Source: QHWK01 sp035315685
GTDB taxonomy: Bacteria > Acidobacteriota > Vicinamibacteria > Vicinamibacterales > CAVVIG01
Direction: 5' to 3'
Length of the DNA: 6,038 nucleotides
Assembly (NCBI GenBank): GCA_035315685.1
Contig: DATFXR010000506.1
Coordinates: 1 to 6,038 of the forward strand
The position numbers were made by a program, and so were the translations under genes. The notes under the pieces were generated by a model. That model ran no database searches. It saw nothing but the letters and a program-made list of their open reading frames with translations, and was not told the origin of the DNA. Positions 1 through 5,875 of the stretch are shown one piece after another. Position 1 is the first letter of the stretch. Each line of letters starts with the position of its first letter.

Positions 1-1473
1 ATTGGCGAGAATCGCGCGCGCGATCGCGACGCGCTGCCGTTGGCCGCCCGACAACCGGACCCCGCGCTCGCCGACGATCGTGTCGTAGCCCTGCTCGAAT
101 CCCTCGATGAACTCGTCACAGTGGGCGATGCGGCTCACCGCTCTGATCTCCTCGCGGGACGCGTGCGGCTTCGCGTAGGCGATGTTGGCTGCAATGGTGC
201 CGTCGAACAGGAAGTTGTCCTGCAGCACCACGCCAAGGTGCTCGCGGTAATCGCGCAGCTTGATCGCGGTGAGATCCTGGCGGTCGACGAGCACGCGGCC
301 CGCCAGGGGACGATTGAACGTCATGACCAGGCTGATCAGCGTGCTCTTGCCGGAGCCGCTCGAGCCGACCAGCGCGGTCGTCGATCCCGCCGGCGCGCTG
401 AACGACACCCGCTTGAGGACCGGCACGCCCGCGTTGTACTCGAACGTGACGTCGTCGAACTCGACCTCGCCGCGGATCGCGGGCAGAGCCGCGCGGCTCT
501 CGTCTTCCTGATCCTCGGTGGCCATGCGGCGGATCTCCCGGATGCGATCGAGTCCCGCGAACGCTTCGCTGAGCTGCGTGCCGATCGACGCGAGCTGAAT
601 CACCGGCATCGTCATCAGCGCGGTGAACGAGAGGTACATGACCAGATCGCCGATCGTCATCGCGCCGTTTCGAATCGAGTTGCCGCCGATCAGCATCATC
701 GCGATGCCGGTCACGCCGATGACGACCGACGAGAACGCGGTGATCGCCGACACGCCGGTCAGCGACTGCGCAACGTTGCGGAACAGACGGTGCGCGCCCC
801 TGGCGAAGACCAGTTCCTCGCGCTTTTCGGCGACGTAGGACTTCACGATGCGGACGCCGCCGAGCGATTCCGCCAGCCGGCCCGTGACTTCGGCGTTGAT
901 CTGGCCGCGCTCGCGGAACAGCGGCCGCAGCCGCTTGAAGGCGGTTGCCATGCCGCCGCCGAACGTCGCGAGGATGACGATGGTGACCATCGTCAGCTTC
1001 CAGTTGAGATAGAGCAGCACGCCGAGCGCGATGGTCGCCGTCAGCAGCGATCCGGTGAGCTGCACGAGGCCGGTCCCGACGAGGTTCCGGACGCCTTCGG
1101 CATCGGTCATGATGCGCGAGATCAGGATGCCGGTCTTGGTCGAGTCGAAGTAGCGGATCGGCAGGCGCATCACGTGCGCTTCGACTTCCTTGCGCATCTC
1201 GGTAATCGCGCGCTGGGCGGCGACGCCGAGTACCTGGGAGTTGGCGAAGGCGGTCGCCGCGTCCACGGCGGTTGCGCCGGCGGCGGCAAACGCGAGCTTG
1301 GGCAGCAGGTCCCAATGACCCTGCTGGATGACGTCGTCCATCAGGTACTTGGTGGTGGTGGGCAGCACGAATCCCGACAGTCGGTTGACCAGCATCAGGC
1401 CGAGGCCAAGGGCCAGCCGCTTCCGGTGCGTCCAGATGAGCCGGCGCGCTTCTTCCCAGGCGCCCGGGGTCAT
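1..1473 (-). CDS. ABC exporter, fused permease-ATPase (MsbA/lipid exporter-like), 3' end cut by window edge
   Basis: This is a type I ABC exporter half-transporter in the inner membrane. It uses ATP hydrolysis to move a substrate outward; the substrate cannot be read from the sequence. From the ATG at 1473 the visible 491 residues start with a short cytoplasmic amphipathic stretch (MTPGAWEEARRLIW). A membrane domain with the exporter motifs RLPIRYFDSTKTGILISR and WKLTMV follows, to about residue 310. The nucleotide-binding domain starts near residue 336: A-loop Tyr346 (TFEYNAG), Walker A GSSGSGKST at 370-378, Q-loop Gln418 (VVLQDNFLFDG) and signature LSGGQRQRVAIARA from 474. Walker B, D-loop and H-loop lie beyond the left edge, where a family member of ~580-600 residues would continue. 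The start is uncertain: an in-frame GTG at 1557 would add a 28-residue Pro/Ala-rich leader and has a TATCAT box just upstream. Neither start has a good Shine-Dalgarno sequence. The family call is firm; substrate and start are open. Confidence 0.93.
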   Translation of the reverse strand, partial: MTPGAWEEARRLIWTHRKRLALGLGLMLVNRLSGFVLPTTTKYLMDDVIQQGHWDLLPKLAFAAAGATAVDAATAFANSQVLGVAAQRAITEMRKEVEAHVMRLPIRYFDSTKTGILISRIMTDAEGVRNLVGTGLVQLTGSLLTATIALGVLLYLNWKLTMVTIVILATFGGGMATAFKRLRPLFRERGQINAEVTGRLAESLGGVRIVKSYVAEKREELVFARGAHRLFRNVAQSLTGVSAITAFSSVVIGVTGIAMMLIGGNSIRNGAMTIGDLVMYLSFTALMTMPVIQLASIGTQLSEAFAGLDRIREIRRMATEDQEDESRAALPAIRGEVEFDDVTFEYNAGVPVLKRVSFSAPAGSTTALVGSSGSGKSTLISLVMTFNRPLAGRVLVDRQDLTAIKLRDYREHLGVVLQDNFLFDGTIAANIAYAKPHASREEIRAVSRIAHCDEFIEGFEQGYDTIVGERGVRLSGGQRQRVAIARAILAN

Positions 1474-1564
1474 GGCTTTCTTCGGGGGAGCCGGAGGCGC
1501 GCCGGGCGTGGCGGCCGCGGGCACGCGTGATCGAGGAGTCCGTTCCGCGTGAGGCACGGATCGA

Positions 1565-1570
1565 ATGATA
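1565..1570 (-). promoter_or_regulatory. Possible -10 box (TATCAT) for the ABC exporter
   Basis: On the minus strand TATCAT ends seven bases before the in-frame GTG at 1557. If used, it would give a leaderless or nearly leaderless message starting at that GTG. No convincing -35 hexamer is seen 16-18 bases upstream, so this is a weak call from one hexamer and its spacing. Confidence 0.2.
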
Positions 1571-1582
1571 CGTCGGGCCGGC

Positions 1583-1617
1583 GGGAGGCGACCTCCCCGA
1601 ACGGGCAGGCGGCCCGT
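1583..1617. other. Two adjacent small perfect hairpins upstream of the ABC exporter
   Basis: GGGAGG (1583-1588) pairs with CCTCCC (1592-1597) across a 3-base loop. ACGGGC (1601-1606) pairs with GCCCGT (1612-1617) across a 5-base loop. Both stems are six perfect base pairs and lie only three bases apart. Neither is followed by a T tract on either strand, so they are not textbook intrinsic terminators. They may be 5' leader structures of the exporter, or chance in GC-rich DNA. Confidence 0.35.
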
Positions 1618-1694
1618 ATGCACGAAATCGGGACGCGTTTCCGGCGCAGATCGCGGCACGGGCGCATTCGTCACGCGGCCCGACGGCCAGGGCT

Positions 1695-1943
1695 CTAGAA
1701 ACCCCCGCGTTTCCCCAGCGACGTGTCGACTTCGCCGCGCCAGGCGTCCTGCCCAGGCGTGGCCCCGACGCCCAACAGCGAAGCAAGCCGTACGCCACTG
1801 GCCGCCAGGGCCGACCGCGTCAAAACCGCCCCGTATTCTTTGAGCACCGCAACGCCGCCCGCACACGCGCCGCCGCTCGGCGCGTCAGTCGTGACACCGG
1901 CGCGTTCGAGTAAAAATCTTCTGAGCCGGCGCAGAAACAGCAC
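1695..1943 (-). CDS. Doubtful small ORF, 82 codons, unknown product
   Basis: I do not recognise this ORF. It begins at a GTG (1943) directly after the low-GC array and ends at TAG (1695). The product would start LFLRRLRRFLLERAG, a basic amphipathic stretch, followed by a Gly/Ala-rich middle and a charged end (LGKRGGF). By my hand count, GC at third codon positions is about 74%, above the second position but lower than the very high GC3 of the neighbouring genes, so the coding signal is weak. No Shine-Dalgarno sequence precedes it. It lies on the same strand as its neighbours, between the phosphatase and the exporter. It could equally be non-coding spacer, a decayed gene fragment or a lineage-specific small protein. 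Confidence 0.2.
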   Translation of the reverse strand: MLFLRRLRRFLLERAGVTTDAPSGGACAGGVAVLKEYGAVLTRSALAASGVRLASLLGVGATPGQDAWRGEVDTSLGKRGGF

Positions 1944-1953
1944 CCGGCAATTA

Positions 1954-2055
1954 GGAATTTGGAATTTGGAATGCGTGAACCAGGAACCAAGAACCGGAAC
2001 CAGGAACCTCGAACCGAGAACCCTAGAGCTTTTAGAACTTTAGAACCCTAGAACC
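1954..2055. repeat. Low-GC tandem array of GAACC-type heptamers and octamers
   Basis: On the plus strand, GGAAT starts at 1954, 1961 and 1968. GAACC then starts at 1977, 1984, 1991, 1997, 2004, 2011 and 2018. Further units are GAGC at 2026, GAACT at 2035, GAACC at 2043 and GAACC at 2051. Spacing is mostly 7 bp in the left two thirds and 8-9 bp at the right end, and unit sequence drifts from GGAATTT through AGGAACC to TAGAACYT. The array is visibly poorer in GC than its surroundings. No inverted partner is seen nearby, unlike the other arrays in this window. It overlaps the last codons and stop of the HAD phosphatase. Confidence 0.85.
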
Positions 2056-2873
2056 TCTGCGATCGCGTCCGCGAGGCCGCCGGCATCGTGCGACCCGGTC
2101 AGTCGATAGCCGCGCGATTTGAGCACGTCGGTCGCGTTGCCCATCACGAATGCGGTCCCGGCGAAATCGAGCATCTCGACGTCGTTGAGATTGTCGCCGA
2201 TCGCCGCGACGTCGTCTCGCGTCCAGCCGCGCGACGCGACCCATTTCGCCAGCGTCGTCCCCTTCGAACAGCCGGCGCCGTTGACGTCGAGGAGCGAGAA
2301 GTCGCGCGCTTCGTACTCCGTGACGGCAACCGTGAACTGGCTCGCGATCGGCATCGCACGCAGCATCGCCGCGAGCGCGCGCATCGGCGCGACGCTGCCG
2401 TTGAACATCACCTGGATCGGATCCTCGGTGAGCATATCTGCCAGCGGCGCGGGCGCCTCTGCAATGAACGCCTTGTTCTTTTCGTAGTACGCACGGCGGT
2501 TGGGATGCGACCAGTCCATCCGCTCGAAGACGATCTGTCGCTCGTCGAGCCGATCGAAGACGATCGCGACGCTGTCCTCGAGCTGCCGCGTCTCGGCGAG
2601 GATCTGGCGCGCCGCCTGGCGGGGCAGCACGTGCCGCATCAACGTCTCGCCGTCAGGCGACTTGACGACCGCGCCGTTGTTGCAGACGAGCGTCACTGGA
2701 ATCGGGAGCAGCGCCACGACCGGCCGTGTGAAGTGAAAGCTGCGGCCGGTGACGAGCGCGATCTCGACACCGCGGGCCGCTGCTTTCACGACAGCGTCAC
2801 GGTGCGCGTCGGGCAACCGGCCGCGACTGTCGAGCAGCGTGCCGTCGATGTCGATCGCAAGGAGACGAATCAT
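2040..2873 (-). CDS. HAD-IIB (Cof-type) family phosphatase
   Basis: This is a predicted cytoplasmic Mg-dependent phosphohydrolase of the HAD superfamily with a type IIB cap. Known relatives dephosphorylate sugar phosphates, nucleotides or cofactor intermediates; the substrate here is unknown. All four HAD motifs are intact in 277 residues: motif I DIDGTLLD with nucleophile Asp8 and acid/base Asp10, motif II Thr42 in LVTGRS, motif III Lys204 in GCSKGTTLAKW, and motif IV GDNLND at 226-231 (Asp227, Asp231) for metal binding. The C2 cap occupies roughly residues 85-190. The length is normal for the family. The ATG at 2873 (MIRLLAIDIDGTLL) puts motif I where the family has it, although no Shine-Dalgarno sequence is visible and the 9-bp repeat array begins seven bases upstream. 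The last four codons (VLGF) and the TAA stop lie inside the GAACC array, so the native C-terminus may have been altered. It may be co-transcribed with the upstream amidohydrolase (111-base gap). Confidence 0.95.
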   Translation of the reverse strand: MIRLLAIDIDGTLLDSRGRLPDAHRDAVVKAAARGVEIALVTGRSFHFTRPVVALLPIPVTLVCNNGAVVKSPDGETLMRHVLPRQAARQILAETRQLEDSVAIVFDRLDERQIVFERMDWSHPNRRAYYEKNKAFIAEAPAPLADMLTEDPIQVMFNGSVAPMRALAAMLRAMPIASQFTVAVTEYEARDFSLLDVNGAGCSKGTTLAKWVASRGWTRDDVAAIGDNLNDVEMLDFAGTAFVMGNATDVLKSRGYRLTGSHDAGGLADAIAEVLGF

Positions 2874-2880
2874 TGGAGAG

Positions 2881-2980
2881 GACAGATGGGACGGATAGGA
2901 CGGATACGACGGACGGAAGGGATGAGAAGGATGGGAGGTCCCACTTGTCCCATCCGTCTCATCTGTCTCGTCCGCCCCTC
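2881..2980. repeat. 9-bp tandem array in inverted halves, forming a strong hairpin
   Basis: The left half consists of consecutive 9-mers on the plus strand: GACAGATGG (2881), GACGGATAG (2890), GACGGATAC (2899), GACGGACGG (2908), AAGGGATGA (2917) and GAAGGATGG (2926). The right half, read on the minus strand, repeats the same period: GACGGATGG, GACAGATGA, GGCGGACGA. The inner parts pair over 16 bases with one mismatch (2921-2936 with 2948-2963) around an 11-base loop. The element fills nearly the whole 111-base gap between the amidohydrolase stop and the phosphatase start. In the transcript it would fold between the two genes; no T tract follows, so termination is not implied. Confidence 0.85.
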
Positions 2981-2984
2981 CGCT

Positions 2985-4763
2985 CTACCGCGCCGGCAGC
3001 GACGTGTACGCGACGACGGCGATCTTCCACGCGCCGTTTTCGCGGACCAGCGTGAACTGATCGACGCCTTTCGATTGCGGCTGTCCGTCGCGCACCACCT
3101 GGAAATCGGCGCGCAGATACGCGAGACGATCGCTGTCGATCGTCACCGCGACGTTCGAGATCGGCTCCCGGAAGGTCACCGGGTTCGGATTGCGCTTCAG
3201 CGCCGCGAGCCACTCGTCGCCGGTCTGGTAACTGTTCGACCACTCGCCGTTGCGGTCGCGCGTCACGATGACCATTGCCTTCGGTGCGAGATCGGCGCCG
3301 ACCTTCTCCCAGTCGTGATCGCCGAGGTGCAGCAGAAATGCTTCGACGACATCCTGGATCGCCTTCTTGTCGGACGCGCTCGGCGCGAGATGTCCTGCTG
3401 TGCCGTCGGCGCCGCTCGGCTGAAGCCTTCGCGCCTCGTCCTGATCCGAACCGCGCGACCTGACACGGTCCACCACGACCTCGCCGCCTTTCATCACCCA
3501 GCGGACGTTGTTGATGATGACATCGACGTCGGCGAGGGGATCGCCGTCGACCGCGACGAGATCGGCGAAGTAGCCGGCCGCGACCGCGCCGAGATCGCGC
3601 TCGTGACCGAGCATGGCGGCCGGAATGGTTGTCGCAGTGGCCAGCGCCTGCGCCGGCGTCATCCCCGCCTTGACGAACCACGACAGCTCGCGCGTGTTCT
3701 GGCCGAACATCGTGTAGACGGCGTCCGATCCCATCGCGATCTTCACGCCCGCCTTGAATGCGCGGCGTGTCGACTCGAGGTTCTTCTCGATGTAGGCGCG
3801 CAGCGGCGGGATGGTCTCCGGCGCGAAGCCGAACTCGTCCTTCGCGTCGACGTAGTACCGGTTGTGATCGATCGTCGGTACCCAGACCGTGCCGCGTCTG
3901 GCCATCTCGGCGAGCGTGTCGTCGTCGAGATCGATGCCGTGCTCGACGGAATCGGCGCCGGCGAGGACGGCGTCCTTGACGCCGGACGGCCCGTAGGAAT
4001 GGATCGCGACGCGGTGATTCTTCGCGTGCGCCGCATCGACGGCCGCCTTCATCTCGTCGTAGGTGAGCGTCTGCGTGGTGTCGACGCTCTGATAGCTGCC
4101 ACGCGATCCGTACACTTTCACCCAGTCAGACCCTGCAGTGATGCGCGCCTCGGCCTGCTGGCGGTAGATCTCGGGCACCGGCACGGTGCGATCGCGCGCC
4201 GCCGAGAGACCCTGGCCTGCGACGAACATGCGCGGACCGACCATCCGGCCGATGTTGATCAGATCGCGCATCGCGTAGTCGACTTCGTTCGCGGCGCCGA
4301 GATCGCGGACGGTGGTGACGCCGGTTTCGAGCGTCAGCCTCGCGTTCTCCGCGGCGAGTGCCGTCGTCACGCCCGCCGGCCGCCGCGGCTGGCCGAGCGG
4401 CCGCGTCCCCGGCGTCTTGTCCCAGAAGTAGGTCATGTGGGTGTGCGCGTCAATCAGGCCCGGGACGATCGTGAGCGAGCCGAGGTCGATCACCTCGGCG
4501 CCCGGCGGTGCCGCGCCGCTGCCAACCGACACGATGCGATCGTTCTCGACGACGATGACCGCGTTCGCAATCGTTCTGCCGGAGCCGTCGACGACCTTCG
4601 CGGCGCGGATGGCCTTCGGCGCCGCCAGCGCGGGAGACGACGCAATCGCGAGCGTGCAACACAGTACCCATCGGACGCCACGAAGGCACGAAGGCACCAA
4701 GGAAAACCCTGTTTTGCCTTGCATGAACACGTCTTCGTCTCGTCGTGTTTTCGTGGCGGCCAT
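2985..4763 (-). CDS. Predicted exported amidohydrolase with C-terminal NTF2/SnoaL-like domain
   Basis: This is a metal-dependent amidohydrolase of the imidazolonepropionase/prolidase-like group. Characterised relatives cleave dipeptides or N-acyl amino acids; the substrate here is unknown. In 592 residues from the ATG at 4763, a hydrophobic stretch (VLCCTLAIASSPALA, 33-47) ends in an ALA cleavage site, suggesting export to the periplasm. The metal site is complete: His107 and His109 (DAHTH), probable carboxylated Lys216 (DWVKVYGS), His255 (AIHSYG), His275 (VEHGID) and Asp347 (MGSDA). The barrel ends with GYFADLVAVDGDPL near 397-410. After a hydrophilic linker (435-462), residues 465-592 look like an NTF2/SnoaL (DUF4440-type) domain, with AIQDVVEAFLLHLGDHDWE and VDQFTLVRENGAWKIAVVA. 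The start overlaps the regulator stop (TGATG), with GAGG eight bases upstream, suggesting translational coupling. An alternative ATG at 4724 (MQGKTG) gives a more usual signal-peptide length. Residues 1 to about 29 lie in or beside a palindromic repeat. Confidence 0.93.
   Translation of the reverse strand: MAATKTRRDEDVFMQGKTGFSLVPSCLRGVRWVLCCTLAIASSPALAAPKAIRAAKVVDGSGRTIANAVIVVENDRIVSVGSGAAPPGAEVIDLGSLTIVPGLIDAHTHMTYFWDKTPGTRPLGQPRRPAGVTTALAAENARLTLETGVTTVRDLGAANEVDYAMRDLINIGRMVGPRMFVAGQGLSAARDRTVPVPEIYRQQAEARITAGSDWVKVYGSRGSYQSVDTTQTLTYDEMKAAVDAAHAKNHRVAIHSYGPSGVKDAVLAGADSVEHGIDLDDDTLAEMARRGTVWVPTIDHNRYYVDAKDEFGFAPETIPPLRAYIEKNLESTRRAFKAGVKIAMGSDAVYTMFGQNTRELSWFVKAGMTPAQALATATTIPAAMLGHERDLGAVAAGYFADLVAVDGDPLADVDVIINNVRWVMKGGEVVVDRVRSRGSDQDEARRLQPSGADGTAGHLAPSASDKKAIQDVVEAFLLHLGDHDWEKVGADLAPKAMVIVTRDRNGEWSNSYQTGDEWLAALKRNPNPVTFREPISNVAVTIDSDRLAYLRADFQVVRDGQPQSKGVDQFTLVRENGAWKIAVVAYTSLPAR
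4676..4758. repeat. Palindromic CACGAAGG-type element within the amidohydrolase 5' end
   Basis: The left arm (about 4676-4703) carries 8-bp units CACGAAGG, CACGAAGG and CACCAAGG. The right arm (about 4731-4758), read on the minus strand, gives CGCCACGAAAACACGACGAG and so mirrors the left arm, with a perfect 9-base outer match CGCCACGAA. The core holds its own hairpin: AAGGAAAAC (4699-4707) pairs with GTTTTGCCTT (4711-4720) with one bulged G and a CCT loop. The whole element is translated in the amidohydrolase frame, giving peptides such as TKTRRDEDVF and VPSCLRG. It belongs to the same unit family as the element at 5781-5868. Confidence 0.8.
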
Positions 4764-5749
4764 CACGCGTACCTCGCTTTCGCTTCTGTCAGTTGACGAG
4801 CGATCTCGCCCGCCAGCGCCTCGGGGGCAACCACGCGCGCGAGCGGACCGAAGCTGAGGATCCAGCTCTGCAAAGCGCGATCGCGGCAGACGTTCAGCGT
4901 CATGGCGATGCCACCGCCCGCGATCTCGCGGACCTGCTGCGACGGATGCCACTCGCGCGCGCGCACGTAATCGGCGACGCCGGGTTCGAATTCAATCTCG
5001 ATGTGCTCGGGCGGCCCGGAGTGTACGCCGAGCGAGTGAGGAAACGCCGTGTCCGGCAGTTCCTCGATCGGCGTGAACCGCTCGTCGAGCAGCGCGATGT
5101 TCTGGATGCGCTCGACCGCGAAGGTCCGCACCTCTCCGTATTCGGGCACGAAGGCGAGCAGGTAGAGGCCGCCGTGCGCGTACGCGAGGCGGTACGGATG
5201 GACCTGATACCGCTTGATGCGCTCGCTCGATTTCGAGTGATAGGTGAGTGTCGCCTGCCGCTGCTCCATCGTGGCGGTGAGCGCCCGCGCGACGATCGGC
5301 TGCTGCTGCGGATTGCCGAGACGGCGCATCGGGTCGGCCTTGGTGGCGATCACACGGGGCAGCTGATCGAGGAACCGGCGCATGTGCGGCGTCAGTGCGG
5401 AGGCGAGCTTCTCGAAGGCGCGCTCGACCTCGCTGCGGAACGGCGTGCCGGCGAGCGACTCGACCAGCGTGCGGCTGAAATACAGCGCGCACAACTCGGA
5501 CATCGTCAAACCGGCGGAGAGTCCTTTGAACGACTGGCCATTGATGCGCCAGCGGGTCTTGCCGTCGTCAGCCGATCGATCGTCGTAGAGCGGAAAGCCG
5601 GCAGCCTGAAGTGCCTCGAGATCCCGCCGGACGGTTCGCGTCGTGACGTCGCCGACCTCGGCGAGGTCGTCGATCGTGACGCCGCTGCGCGCGTTCTCGA
5701 TCTCGCGCAGAATCGTCCACTGACGGATGACCTCGGCGTTGCGCGGCAC
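4763..5749 (-). CDS. WYL-domain transcriptional regulator (HTH-WYL-WCX)
   Basis: This is a DNA-binding regulator of the helix-turn-helix plus WYL class, whose WYL domain is thought to bind small ligands or nucleic acid. In 328 residues, an N-terminal DeoR-like winged helix (about 5-60) includes TIDDLAEVGDVTTRTVRRDL, with the recognition helix in TTRTVRRDLEAL. The WYL domain spans about 150-225, with YRLAYAHGGLYLLAFVPEYG and FAVERIQNI in the usual places. The C-terminal WCX extension follows (about 248-328; ADYVRAREWHPSQQV, VVAPEALAGEIARQL). The length is typical. The start is GTG at 5749: an in-frame TAA lies only nine bases upstream, and the first conserved helix begins almost at once. No Shine-Dalgarno sequence is seen, but TAAAAT lies six bases upstream, which would fit a leaderless message. 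Its TGA overlaps the amidohydrolase ATG by one base, so the amidohydrolase is the obvious candidate target. Confidence 0.94.
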   Translation of the reverse strand: MPRNAEVIRQWTILREIENARSGVTIDDLAEVGDVTTRTVRRDLEALQAAGFPLYDDRSADDGKTRWRINGQSFKGLSAGLTMSELCALYFSRTLVESLAGTPFRSEVERAFEKLASALTPHMRRFLDQLPRVIATKADPMRRLGNPQQQPIVARALTATMEQRQATLTYHSKSSERIKRYQVHPYRLAYAHGGLYLLAFVPEYGEVRTFAVERIQNIALLDERFTPIEELPDTAFPHSLGVHSGPPEHIEIEFEPGVADYVRAREWHPSQQVREIAGGGIAMTLNVCRDRALQSWILSFGPLARVVAPEALAGEIARQLTEAKARYA

Positions 5750-5755
5750 CCGGAG

Positions 5756-5761
5756 ATTTTA
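5756..5761 (-). promoter_or_regulatory. Possible -10 box (TAAAAT) for the WYL regulator
   Basis: On the minus strand TAAAAT stands out as AT-rich in GC-rich DNA and ends six bases before the GTG start at 5749. Transcription from it would start at or next to the start codon, giving a leaderless message. No good -35 hexamer is visible; the region where it would lie falls at the edge of the CACGAAG array. Confidence 0.3.
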
Positions 5762-5780
5762 TCGCTGCATGGGGCCAAGC

Positions 5781-5868
5781 CACGAAGTCACGACCCACGA
5801 AGGCACGAAGGCGCGAAGACACGAAGAACTTCTTCTTCGTGACCCTTCGCGTCTCGTGTCTTCGTGGG
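5781..5868. repeat. Palindromic 8-bp CACGAAGR array just downstream of mreB
   Basis: Plus-strand units are CACGAAGT (5781), CACGACC (5789), CACGAAGG (5796), CACGAAGG (5804), CGCGAAGA (5812) and CACGAAGA (5820). From about 5833 to 5868 the sequence returns on the other strand (CACGAAGA, CACGAGA, CGCGAAGGGT, CACGAAGAA). Arms 5794-5828 and 5833-5868 therefore pair nearly throughout, with only a couple of small indels and a 4-base loop. The element ends eight bases from the mreB stop. A stable hairpin there could protect or end the mreB transcript, but no T tract follows. Confidence 0.85.
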
Positions 5869-5875
5869 ACGCCGG

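Noticed and set aside
40..1530. A 496-codon plus-strand frame opposite the ABC exporter
   Set aside because: It is antisense to a frame carrying Walker A, Q-loop and signature motifs. The composition (Arg/His/Ala/Asp-rich) is typical of a shadow frame.
116..1798. A 560-codon minus-strand frame in another register across the exporter
   Set aside because: The product is Arg/Pro-rich with no motif; the conserved exporter residues are in the neighbouring register.
2921..2963. Intrinsic terminator for the amidohydrolase
   Set aside because: The stem is strong, but no run of T follows on the minus strand, so I call it a repeat-derived hairpin only.
2873..3055. Small plus-strand ORF with TDGTDRTDTTDG repeats
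   Set aside because: It is a translation of the 9-bp array running into the antisense of the amidohydrolase 3' end, with no initiation signal.
2088..4796. A 902-codon open frame on the plus strand
   Set aside because: It is antisense to the phosphatase and amidohydrolase, both with complete catalytic motifs. Its product is an Arg/His/Asp-rich string without domains, as expected from the complement of GC-rich genes.
4763..4952. N-terminal extension of the amidohydrolase up to 4952
   Set aside because: It would overlap the regulator by 190 bases and adds an Arg-rich stretch without similarity to the family. The ATG at 4763 has a GAGG and the TGATG overlap.
4745..5842. A 365-codon plus-strand frame opposite the WYL regulator
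   Set aside because: It is antisense to a full-length HTH-WYL-WCX protein, and its own product has no recognisable domain.
5781..5868. CRISPR-like array
   Set aside because: Units are 8 bp with no spacers and the array turns into its own inverted copy; no cas-like gene is present.
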